Source: Hofstenia miamia
Lineage: Eukaryota > Xenacoelomorpha > Acoela
DNA length: 64,000 nt
Direction of reading: 5' to 3'
Assembly (NCBI GenBank): GCA_004352715.1
Contig: SCFE01000015.1
Coordinates: 2,543,546-2,607,545, forward strand
Shown here: positions 23,976 through 37,564 of the stretch, piece by piece
Layout: every line of letters begins with the position of its first letter
How positions within the stretch are numbered: the first letter of the stretch is position 1
The notes under the pieces: model-generated
Database searches by the model: none
What the model saw: the letters and a program-made list of their open reading frames with translations, nothing else
Told to the model about the DNA's origin: nothing
Translations under genes and position numbers: made by a program

Positions 23976-26900
23976 TGATATGTTGTAAAATTCCATTGAA
24001 TTCAATTTTATATTATTACAAAAAATATATATTCAATGTTGTAAATTGAACGATTTATTACGAAAATTTAAGCTTAATTTAAAGTTCACACTCAGTCTAA
24101 ATTTAATGGGGTTCTATATTTATCAAGCTACAGTAACTGAGAACAAATTTACAAAATTTGTAAACACTAAATTAATCACGATGCATTTAAATGAAAATGC
24201 CATTGAAAAATACTTGGAAATTCAAGTAATTAATAGTAATGGAAGTTAATTGGAAATTAATTAAAGAATAATTAGACATATATTTAATTATGAGGAAAAA
24301 ATAATTGAAACAATAATAGGAAATCATTTGCTTCTATTTACTGAGAGTTGTTCTTGTACAAGAAAATACCACTGAAATAGATCTTACCCAATAGACACAT
24401 ATTTTTATTGAATTGCTAACGTAAATACTAATTCGAAAATAGAATTCTGCTAAAATACATGTATTTCACTCCATTATGTGATTTTTAGCAACGTATTTGT
24501 AGTACGGCTTTTCAATAAAACTATAGATATATATATATATCAGAGGTGTGCGTTGTGAGTTGCGGGGGCGGTGAAATTCATGCAGAAAATATACTATATT
24601 TTTGAGAAAATACTGAATCTGTTCAATGACTTGCTCTAGCATTTTTATAGAATGCAAGTAATATAATTGAAAGCCAATGAAATGTTTGCTGACAATTACA
24701 ACTCTAGTGCATATACATAGGAAAAGAATTGCACATTATTATTTATATAAATATTTGGGTATATCTGATTCTACAATACTTTGTCAAATCATTTTCATAG
24801 CCTCTGAAATCTTCTAAGATAAATATTATATTCCTAGTACAGCATCAGTACAAGAATTTATGTTGCAAAAAGGAGAAATCTTATGGTTGAAAGTGTGCTT
24901 AAATTTCTAATAATTTGACAGACTATCACGTTTTATGTGAAATGGATAAGTTAAAATAATATTTTCTACAAATGTTTTTCCTAGATGTCAAATCATGTGC
25001 TTGACATAATTCTTATTCTATTTTTGAGTTCGTATAAAAAATATCAGAACTAATAAATATTATAGGTAATAGAGATTATTTTAAATTTTACATTTTCCTA
25101 CCATTGCATTTGAGTATTATGAAATAATCAACAGATCTTGAAAATGACATTTCGATTTCTTCCAGTTTGTACGGCACAGTTAAAAGGGGTTCAAGTAATT
25201 CAGGCAAAAGAATAAATTTATGTACAAATAGTTACAATATAAAAGACATATTCATCTAGAAATGTCTCAATATCAAAATTTTATGATGTGCACAAATTAG
25301 TTTGCAACTGTAAATGAGACACACAATGATCTTACCTGAAAAGGAATTATATTATATTTTAAAATAATGGATTTATATATATTTAGATGATGTAAAAACT
25401 TAGGGATTCCATGAAAATTCTTCTGAAGTAGTTGAACTGAAGGTAAATTCAGTTTTTTGTCAATTGCAACTATAGTACATAGGAAAAAGATTAAATATTA
25501 TTTTCAGTTAAATATTTTGGCATATCTCATCCTATCAGACTTTGCGAAATCATTTTCACAGCTTCTGATATATACAAAGAGAAATATTTCTTATATTCCT
25601 GTAAATCATCAGCATATACATTTCTACAGCTAAATAAAAAAATCATTTTGAAAAATCTCAGAATGGTTGAAAGTGGGTAGAGTAGTTACAACAATCTTAT
25701 GAAATGCTGCTTATGTATAAATTGACTTATAAATTGACAGACTATCAAGTTTTTTTACAAATGGATGAGTTGAAATAATAAATTCTACAAATACAGTATA
25801 CTTTCACAAATTTTACTGACATGTCAAAGTTAAGCACTTGATATAATCTTTACTCTATCTAAGGGTGGCGATTTAATCACAATGAAAAACATCAAAGCTT
25901 ACAAATATTAAAGGTTATAGAGATTATTTAAAATATAAATCATCAATTTGTCTTCAGCAACAAATCCCAAATACAACAGCGGAATATTTATGCAAACCGA
26001 TCCCAAGTAGTTCTTCAAAAATATATAAATTAGATTGCTTATCTACTTCTCTAAATAAGCACTTGATCTATTCTATACATACTTCCATAGTCTAGCCAAA
26101 TTGGACCAAAGAATAGAAACTATGTTATCAGCATCAAAAGCAAAACTAGAAAAAACTGTGTATTCGCAAGTGCTTCATTACTAATCTTACTTTCAAAATT
26201 TAAAAGGCTTATTTTAAGCTTCATATTTGTGAAGCCTTACTTCAAAATGACGTTCTCTTATCTCTTGATGACTTACATGTATCAATTTCATGCTGAATTT
26301 GACACAATACATCATAAAATCCTTCTTAGACCTCAAAATCAGATTAATTTTTGAGAAGGTGCTCGTTGCTGGTTTAATAATATCTTAGTAATAGACATTC
26401 ATTGCTATTATTCGAAGGAAAGTATTCAGATCCTTCTTTGCGATGTGGTGTAACCACAGGTTTCTGTTCTAGGACCTATTTTAATTATTTTCAGCATTTC
26501 TTATATTGAATGTATTGCAAATAAAATAGAATTAGCATTCTTTCTTATAATCAAAGAACACAGCTATGCGTTTCCTTTCCAAATCAAGGATATGAAGATA
26601 ACATATTTGTAGGCATGTAATGAATCTCAACTTTTTCAGCTAACATTGATTTGTTCAAATTCTTCTGAAGTTAATATTCAGATAGATGATTTTAGGAAAG
26701 TAGAACAAAATGTTAAACTAATGTCCTATAAATAAAATTCAAAGTTTTATAAGTCATTGTTTGGCAATTTATTTTGCCCTAATTTAATTTTCATGCAATT
26801 ACAATACCTCACTTGAGTATGATTAGAATTTCACGGCTTTTCACTGCATACCAAACATACCAAAAAAATTTCTGTTAAAAATTCTTAGAATTTCATTTTG

Positions 26901-29900
26901 TAATATTTAAATTTCTTAGTTGCTTACAAAATTCTAATCCTAATTTTAAAAGCATCAAGAGGTTAACTGCTTAAAGAGTATTTTAGAATTTTGAAATGAA
27001 TTATTTTAGTAATACAATCCATTAATCAACTTCTCCCAACCAGGTTCGACACAAAATGTTGGATATTGTTTATTGCATAAATAAACTTCAATCAAGAAAG
27101 TACAAATCTTTAATTTAATAAAGATAGAAAATACATATTGTTGTGTTTTTGAAATTCTTACGTCTTCATTAATTTTTTGAGCAAAATCAAATATTGAAAA
27201 AATAATTTAATTTAGTATAATTTAGGATTACTGACCAATATTTCACATAATGGTTCGTTTGATTATAATAGCAATGCAAATATTGATAACATTTGTTGTC
27301 TATAAAACTTGATTAAAATTGTAATTGTGCTATGCAATTTTCTTAGATACATATTTATTAGACTGTAATTTGTGAATTTGTAATTATATAATCAATTAAG
27401 TGCATTAAAGTAGCTATAAGTATATAATACAACATCAAAACTGAAATTAAAAGCGTGTATTTTAATTGTAGAATGCTTTTACGTTGCGTTGCAATATAAA
27501 ATTTGTTTAGCGGCTACTCTTAAAAGATACAACAATTTTTTAATTTTCAGCATGAAAATAGCTAACGCTCAAGATTATTTCATTATTTTGTCGACCAAAA
27601 AAAATGGTATATGCATAAATTTTCAAATATTTTTAAATATGAGTTGCAAAGGCTACGGTTAGACTATGTGATTAGTCACGTATGACTGTAGGCTTACTGA
27701 TGTAATATCAAATTCTTAGAAGGTTTTGTGTTATGTATACACTTCATGAATTACAAGAACGATTTCATGAAAAGTACGAGGCTGAAGAAAAAATATAATA
27801 AACTAAGAACAATTCTGAGGCTCAAAATGTATATTTCATGTTTTTTTATATTTATTGATCAAAACTTGCATCAGAAATTTTGTGAGAAACCTTTAAGCGA
27901 CTTACAAACTTAGTCGTTTCAAGGTGGAAGTGAACAGTTAATTGTTGGCTCAGCCCGGTCTCCAGCTCCCATCGCTTTTCAAAATAGTTTTTTTTCCAAA
28001 ATCGGCTTTGCACGGCCGCAGCTTACATTTATTATATAGTGTGATCCCTAGTAATCACTGTTATTAAAACAGGAACAAAACACTAAAAAATAAAAAATGT
28101 GTAAAGTATATCGAAAACAGAAATCAATTAAAAATTATGAGCCTGCAATAATTTAATGCTTGGAAGTTGCAAAACAAAGTGATAATATACGTTGTAATAA
28201 TTTAAAATACACTGTTTTGCAAAACTACAGTCTCGTGCAAAAGTTTTAGTCACTTTTACTTCAATCATTTTATAACAACTTTATTAATCCTCCAAGTTAC
28301 CAATTTCAATTATTTAACCAAATTCAAATTAAATAACCATTACACTGCAAAATGATGTCTACTGAGAAAATATAGAAGATTACTGCATACGCTGACAGTC
28401 AACTTTTGTGTTAACAACCAGTAAACACAGCCGTGCATACGTTTTAGTTACTTTTCTAATGTGGATGTGTTTGAATATGTTTCTCAATATTTGACAGGTT
28501 TTTGCTCTTTCTATGCAAAATTAAGCAGAAGCAACCAGTTTATGAAACTATGGGTCGTATTAACCCTGAGAAACGTCATAAAGTTCTTAATTTATTTCGT
28601 TCCGGTCAGAATAGGTGTAAAATTGCCAAACGACTGTCTGTTTCTCCAACAGCAGTTCGCCATATCGTTAAAAAGCACCTAAGTGGATTGCCAGTTGAGG
28701 ACTTACCACGTACGGGTCGTCCTCCTATTCTGACGCCCAAACAAAAACGAATAATTGTTCAAAAATCAAAGAAAACTTTAACAGCAGCACAAGTCCGGTC
28801 AGCGACTGATTTAGTCACTGTTATGTCAGTACTACACTACAAAAACAGTTTTATGAGGTGCCTGCCTCTTTGGCCGTTTAGCAGCCAAAAACCACTTCTC
28901 ACTTTGGCACATAAAAGAAAAAGATTGACATATTGCAAAGACTGTTACATGTGGCGTTTTGGGAATTGGAGCAAGCACATCTTCACAGATGAGTGCTTGT
29001 TGTCTGTAGGCGAGCGATTTAGGAAATACGTTTGTTAACTGCCGCCAGGAACACGACTCCATGAAAAATATACGAGCAAAACCGCGAAATTTCCTACTTC
29101 TCAGATGGTTTGGGGGCTATACGAGCAAATGGCGTACGTGTCCTAGAGAGATGCGATGGAAACGTAAATTCGACCGAATATTGTCGTATTTTGAATAATT
29201 CATTGCGAAATATCCTTCAACCTGGGTTTGTGCTACAGCAGGACGGTGCACGGGCGCATACGTAACGTTTCACACTCAGTTACTTGGAGGACCACAACAT
29301 TTCGTGCGTTGAGAACTGGCCTCCCCAAAGTCCCGATCTCAACATTATAAAGAATTTATGGGATGTTCTCAAACAAAAAGTTCAGAAAAGGAATCTAAGA
29401 AACAGGGACGAACTTTGGGCAGTCGCGCAAGAAGAATGGGCACTTATTCCGGATGCTACAATAGTGAAACTTTTCGAATCATTGCCGAAAAGAGTGGCTG
29501 AAGTTGTGCAGGTCAAGGGAAGTCATTCCAAGTACTAACTTAAACTTTTAGTTACACATGTGTATGTTTTGTTGCTATTTTGTTACTATAACAAAATATT
29601 CTCATTTTGAAACAGTTTTTACTAACGTGTATGTTGGGGTTGTGAATGTCACTAAAACTTCTGGACGACTGTAAGCAAATTGTTACTTAAAAACGTCACT
29701 CTCTGTATGCATTCGCTTTGTTAAAAAACATACAATAACCTATGCAAGGAAGCAAATGACCTGGGCTTTACGTAAAATGTTTCAAGTTTTGATTGTTTAT
29801 TAGAATTGAAATAAACTACTATTAAACTATTGGTTCTGCGAATGCCTGAAACTTTTGCAAGAGACTGTAGTTAAAATTCTGGTCCGCACGTCAGCCAGTA

Positions 29901-31211
29901 GTTCATTTATTTAAGAACACGACCCACGAGGCCGGGTCAGCACACAGCCCGATTGGATTCCACCCTCGAAATTTTTTATTGCTTAGACAAACCGCCTTAT
30001 ATTACCAGTGTTTTCTACATCATTAATTTATTCATAAATGAAAAACCAGCTTAAGAACATTTGCTGTTAATTGTTTGGTATACTTTGAAAACGTTACCTA
30101 CCTATTAGATATTGCTGCTCGCTTATTTTACTCAAGAAATCCACCGAGAGAACGATGTCAAACTCACTGTCGGGATCCCAATGGTCTCCGTAATATCCCA
30201 AGTCTGTTGCAGCTTTAAAGACATTAATCATTGTTTGATTTTCTAAGCACATTGAAGTGTATTCTGAACTTCCTGACATACAACCAAGAGACTTTATAAC
30301 ATTGTTGCTAAACTTTTTGGCAAACAATATTGATCTTCTCCCTCTGGGATTGCCACTCAAAAGAATTACCTAAATAAACGACTTTGAAATCATGCATTGA
30401 AAGAAGTAAAATCTAAACAGTATATTTAAATCCCTGCAATTCTTGTGATAGAAGCAATTAAGCAATGTTGTTTTCAGAAAACTATTCCAACTGCAGCGAT
30501 AGTCTTGCAATACATAAAAATGTATTTTTTAAGATGTATGTAGCCTTAGGTATCAGAAATCGATATTACCTAAGTGAAAATTGATCTTGAAAATTTTATT
30601 TTACTACCTAACGAAAAAATTTACAACTATAATCCGGACCCTAATTTTAGCATAGCTCATTGCAATAGTTTATATATTTCACTTCCATAAATATGTGCAC
30701 TGACACTGGATCTCATGTATACTCCTACACATTGTTTTCAGATAAGCATGTTACGAAAATTATGATAACTATTAACTATTAATAACTCAAGTAAATGATG
30801 AGGAATTACAAGTTTCCTTCAAAACATTATCATGATTATAAATTAACTAGTAATAACTACAAAGAAGATTGACTCAAGTATATTAATGCACGCTATTGAG
30901 AAAATATTTTCATGATCATAGATCGAAATTTCAAAGTTTTATTACTCGCTATGTTCCAATCATTGTTCATGTAACACTACTATTTGCAAGTTCTATAAGT
31001 CAAATACATATGTAGTGTGAGAACGTAATGTTAAAATTTGTGTGATTTGTTCTTAGAAATGATAATGTAGAAAATTATGTATAAATAATTGTAATTATGG
31101 AATTATTCTAAGTTCTCAACAGGCACACAAAATATATAAATTATTAAAACAATTTTAAAATTATTTTTTTCACCACTAGTTGTTAACAAAATACAATGTA
31201 ATTAAGAATAT

Positions 31212-31248
<37 letters not shown>

Positions 31249-31477
31249 GCATTTAAATATAGCATATATAATTTGCATAAAAATGTATTTACACATAACA
31301 TACATATAATATATACAATAACTATACTTTATAAATCTTGCCCACACTTCTAAAGTGTGGTTATTGTAACTTTATTACCGCATTATTGTTATACTCATCA
31401 TGATTTAAAACAGAAAACGGTCTACGCCAACGTCATGCAAACATGAATATATCACAGTTCAGTATCATTGCATTTGA

Positions 31478-31525
<48 letters not shown>

Positions 31526-34500
31526 AATTTATGAATTCAATCAATAAAGTTTCCGTTCTTAAAACAGCTATCAAATGATTTGTATTTCGATATTCGAAAA
31601 TTATTTTTAAGCCGTATTCCCATTAGTTTACACAAAGGTCTGCAAATGATTGGAGGAGGAGCGAGAAATGTTATATTTCAAAGATAAAATATAATTTTTA
31701 GGGACTACTAAGAGGTTGTCAGTCTGATTGAAGTAATACATATCCCCTTAATGTCAGTGTAATTTAGCCAAATGTTTTTGATAAAAAACCGATAAAAATG
31801 CTATCAAATCAACTCATCAATAGAAAATGCATTAAATTTGATAAAAAAGATAGAGAGTGAAGTGCATTTTCCAAGTGCCATTCCAATTGATGAATGCATG
31901 CTTGAGATTAAAAAAATGCTTTCAGTACAACTTAACTCTCTTAATTACATTACTCTACGATATTTTATTGTAATTTATGAGAATCTAAAAGCATCTATCT
32001 CCTAAAGCATTTAGTTTTAATTGCGCAGACAACGTCTTAGAAATTCATTATCAGCTGCATTAATACACATCTACGAGATAAACCTAAGCACATGTACAAA
32101 GTAGAGAGTTGATAATATGAGTATAGATTGAGCCCGAACCTGATCCGACTCGACCAGAAATAATACTACCCGAACCCGACCCAAAATATAGATTTCGATT
32201 CGCAAAATTAACCGTCTTAGATCTCTCTCAAATTAATTGATGACTAACATCAATGGTTGTGTGATATGGTAACTTAGCCATTTGTATTAGTTAACGTTTT
32301 GGATTCTTCTAAAATCAAGTAGTGCTTAACATCAGCAACTTTTTGATCAATTGATCTAAGCTTTGTACCCGAACTCGGGTTTAATCGTTTATCCGATGTC
32401 AATCTCTTTTACAGAGTGCTCCATCATTAATTAGGAAAATTTCATTGCAATTATCCAAAATTTAACTATCTCTAATGTGTGTGTGTGTTTTGAACATATT
32501 TGAATGAGGGTTTATCTAATCCCGGTGTACTATTACGATCATCAAAACTGATAAAAATTAATCAGGTGCATATAGCAAAATAAAAAAGTTTGATATTTTC
32601 TTGTTACTTCGCATAATTTCGTTTACTTGGGCGAACAATGCACTACCCATTCGTAAGATTCAATCTCTTCCTAATTATATAAATCTTTATACGACATAAT
32701 TTTCTGCAATATATTTTATTCATAATTAGCTATAATAAATGTCATTTCAGATTTTCTGTAATATATGATATGAGTATTACCCAATATAATGTCTTATTTT
32801 CAACTATTGTATTGCAATGATGACTTATATTGAAAACTCTTATAAAAATATTTGGTGAGATTTCCTTTCTAATGTTGCTTACTGCAAAGCAAAAAAAGTA
32901 TTTTGCAAAATTACTCTGTTCTTAATAGAAAATATATTATCTTATGTAGAGATTTTAGAAAATTTATTGAAAAAACAGAATTTTAGTGTAGAAGCTATGA
33001 TTATATTAAAACTACTCCAAGCTACTTTACCAAAACTTAGGCTCCAATTATGAATTAAGCACAATGACACCTGCTTAAGAATTGTGTGTACCTTAAAATT
33101 ATAAATTCAAAACATGCTCTGAAAATGACTAATGTTTTTTAAATCAAATGTTGCATTTTCACGTAAATGTATTCATGTTATTGTATTAGACACTTTGAAA
33201 ACTTAATATTTTTCCATTAAAACTGGTAAAGCAAGATATTGATACTTTGTATAAGTGTTGAATTTCTATTAACAGATATCATAATTTTGTCATTTGCAGC
33301 TAGAGGTTTTCCTCAAACTACATAATTGAGTATAATCAAGACTTATACTTAAGAATATACGTTCCGATATTAGTTATGCCAAAAGATAAGTGGTTAACCC
33401 TTAGGCTACCAAGGGTGGTTCTGAGAGCCACCCTGTGCTGTTTTCGTGAGTATTACTCAGTTTGTTTCAATCAGTGACAAATCCTTTCATGACAATTTTC
33501 TTAGATATATTAGCAAACGATTTAAATGATTTGTGATGATCTAGCGACCGTTGTTCATTAATTGTTCATTGACCGTTGAATCAGCGCAGTTGTTTTGGGT
33601 TCTACCCATTTAGAGAGGCGTACGACGTGGCTTGCAAAGATTGCATTGTCAGTTACTGTCATTCTCAATCATGCGACCGCAACAAGAGGCTGCTCGACTG
33701 GCTCAAGCTGCACTATTCGGAGCAACAGAATCGGACTCAGAAGTAGACGCTGATTCAGACCAGGAAGATAACAGATGCCGAGAATGTGATGCACCAGCTT
33801 GCGGGCGACACGCTTTCGTGGCCCAGGTGGTTTGTTCAAACTGTATGTAAACTTTACTGTTGTTTTGTTCCTTATGTTTGGTATTAAACATGAAATTCAA
33901 TGGAAAACTTTTTTTAGCGTGGCTCTAAAAGCCACCCTTGGACTGTTAAATACCTTGGTAGCTTAAGGGTTAATTTATCATGGAAATAGAAGTTTTTAGA
34001 AAAAGCTTGTTGTTCACTATCAGAACTGGAAACGAGTTAACGTTTGTAACTTTGATTACTTCTTCCTGTCGGAAATCCTTCTGCAGCTGTTGGCACTAGG
34101 ACTTGCATTTAGGTCCAGTCTCAGAAAATGTTGTTTAATGAAATTAATAATGCTGATCAATAACTTTTTAAAATCAATTTATCGATTGAAATCGGGAGGA
34201 GAATTATTACTTTCGAAATTTAATAGATATAAATATTTGGAGGTATTCCACGAGACCTCATATATTGATTAATTATCTACGGTTAGACGTAGAAAAAAAG
34301 GGATCGCTCGTTAAATAAACATCCTCCAAATCTTTATAATTCAAAATCAATAAGTTTGTGTATTTTGCCATTTACTCAATCAATGAACATTTCACAATAT
34401 AGTTAATTAAATGCATTCTGACAACTCCCATTTCCTCAAGTAGTCATACCTCAAAAATTTCACATTTCCATTGACGCAAGATTTAGTATGTTCAAGTCCA

Positions 34501-36217
34501 ATTTCATACTATCGTTTTTATTAAAAGCAACATTTTTCTATGAAAGAGGGGGTACTGAAGCACTGTCTTGTTTTAATTTTTTCAAAGATGACATTCCAAC
34601 AACTTCAAGTATTTTCAGTTACATGAATTGACATTTAAGCATTACAATGAAGTAAGTTTTTACATAATGAAATTAAGAAATGATAGTAAGCATGCATATA
34701 TGAAATCGATGTTTTTGCTTACGCTTTGCTCAATTTATGTAGGTAAATATGGATCTTGAAACGAAAATACGTTGGATATTTTGGATAGAGGTGATCAAGA
34801 ATCTGTCCTTCACGGGGTAAACTATTTATAACTTCAATGTGATTTAGCATAATTTGTGATAAAGTGGTTCTTGTTAATGTAGCAAAAAATTATAGCCACA
34901 AGTAGGGTGAAGATTCACTTTGTTTATTATACTATGAGATCGAAATACGAATGGACAAAAAACGAGTGATGAAGACGGTTTTCTAGAACCAATAACTTGC
35001 TGAAATTATTATCCATTAATGTTCTTGAAAATTTACCCATTTTCTCATTGGGTGAAATTTCCAATTGATTTGGTTATGCTTTACAAATACTAAAACATAA
35101 CCAATTATATTAATATTTTTAGTGCCAAAGTTCTGTTCAAAAATTTTGCTTTAGACAGTTTTTTGTGCACAAGACACGAATAAACCTGATATCTTAGAGA
35201 CTTTTGAAAACATGTGGTGTTGAAATTTTGATTGGCTTCTTACATAAACAAGCAGTGTCTTCATTTTTTTCAACAAACAAATAAAATTTTAAGATAAAAA
35301 CGGAATTTGGTCTTCTAATATTAGCTTATAATTAACTAATGTCTTTGTTTATAATAAAACTAATCATTTGGAAGAGCTCAGAGTTAATCATGGATGGATG
35401 ACTTAAAATTAAAACTCAGAATGTTTTGTTAATCGTCTAAATTATAATAACATTATTAGAAAAATATGAAAGCAATGAAGTTTTCAACATTTATGCTGCT
35501 TTTCTTGACTTTATTTGAAAGTGTTCTTCATGCTTACACCTGAGGAGGTTCAGGAAGTTCATCCAGAATGAATGGAGGAAATTATTGCACTCCATTTAAA
35601 TGCATTGTAAATACACTTTGTTCAACTTGGTGATGTTATCAAAATGTCAAATAATGAATTTATTGGCTTTCCAGAAAATATTGGTCAATTATTAAAATTT
35701 TCAATAATTGACTTAACCATTCTTGGGCATAATAACATTTTGAAACTTTTTACATTTTTAATGTATAATGATTTAGAAATATAAACAAGGTAAATAGGCT
35801 TTACATAAGTAATCGAAATCACAATGAGAAGTTTTACATTTTCTACTACAATAAGTTTTAAAATTAGAAACGAACCTTTGAGTCATAAGTTTTTTAGAAT
35901 ATTTGAGTTTTTCTACAGCGGCAATTGTTCTTTTACAATAAAGGTTACCACAATTTACAGCAGGTCGATCCCCTTTAGTATAAAAGGCTGCTATTTAAAA
36001 ACGATAACTAAATAATAACTTTGTCGATTCCTCAATGGAAAAATTTCTTTTATGCAACTCAATTAACACTGTAGGGGAAATACACTTTCAAAACTATCTT
36101 TGAAAATCTGTAATTGTTGAAATGAATTTAATAATTTCAGGTTAATTTTTTAAGCATTGAAACAGAACTCCTAAATATATTTCCACTACAAGCCCAACTA
36201 AACCTTAGTTCTCCATC

Positions 36218-36258
<41 letters not shown>

Positions 36259-36300
36259 TAAAATATATATATATAATAATTATATGTATATATACATATA

Positions 36301-36335
<35 letters not shown>

Positions 36336-36910
36336 TTATTTTAAATTATCTTTGTTGAAATCAGTTTTTTGAAAAAATGTATTTGTGAGGTAAAACTTTA
36401 TGCTAACAATTTTAACTAGATTACACCATACTTTGTTGAACTAAGGGAATTCATATTAATGTTTCAGAATTTGCTGTCCTACAAGAATGCAATGGACTTT
36501 TTATTTAAATTATCTTAAGATTAAAAATAGCCTGAACCAGAAAATGTTGATATTCTTCATTCGAAATTTTAGGCTTTCTATCTGAAAAACAGGATACATA
36601 AATGTGAAAAGCAATTTAGATATTTCATACAAAGCTTCCCTAAAGCAAATGAGAAAAGTTAAGTTTCATTAATTCACTTCTTAGACAATGTATTTCCTGT
36701 CAAATGTCAATTGTACAATTCCAATTATTTGTGGAGTTAAACATCAAATATCAACGTTAAAATCAATTTGCATGTCAGTTAGTCAATGATAAATTCTAAG
36801 TTTGGGTACACATATAATGGTTGCGTTAAAAATATTATTCAGTTTCTAATTAAGCTATTGATCCTTAAGCATGTAATTTAAGTCCAAATTCAACCAGGTA
36901 TGAATTCACT

Positions 36911-36945
<35 letters not shown>

Positions 36946-37263
36946 NAGAAAATATTTTCATGATCATAGATCGAAATTTCAAAGTTTTATTACTCGCTAT
37001 GTTCCAATCATTGTTCATGTAACACTACTATTTGCAAGTTCTATAAGTCAAATACATATGTAGTGTGAGAACGTAATGTTAAAATTTGTGTGATTTGTTC
37101 TTAGAAATGATAATGTAGAAAATTATGTATAAATAATTGTAATTATGGAATTATTCTAAGTTCTCAACAGGCACACAAAATATATAAATTATTAAAACAA
37201 TTTTAAAATTATTTTTTTCACCACTAGTTGTTAACAAAATACAATGTAATTAAGAATATTTGA

Positions 37264-37295
<32 letters not shown>

Positions 37296-37527
37296 TTGGC
37301 ATTTAAATATAGCATATATAATTTGCATAAAAATGTATTTACACATAACATACATATAATATATACAATAACTATACTTTATAAATCTTGCCCACACTTC
37401 TAAAGTGTGGTTATTGTAACTTTATTACCGCATTATTGTTATACTCATCATGATTTAAAACAGAAAACGGTCTACGCCAACGTCATGCAAACATGAATAT
37501 ATCACAGTTCAGTATCATTGCATTTGA

Positions 37528-37564
<37 letters not shown>

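Larger units (their letters stand above)
17064..30101 (-). other. Intron 3 of the receptor gene
   Basis: The intron is 13.0 kb. It holds both Tc1-like elements, the palindrome-rich hAT-like element, repeat R3 copy B and several (TA)n tracts. Stretches such as 18950-21420 and 24540-27650 show no gene or clear repeat. Confidence 0.7.

Noticed and set aside
30094-30098. Alternative donor GTAACG for exon 3
   Set aside because: It would add four bases and break the frame into exon 4; GTAGGT at 30101 restores the conserved LIG motif.
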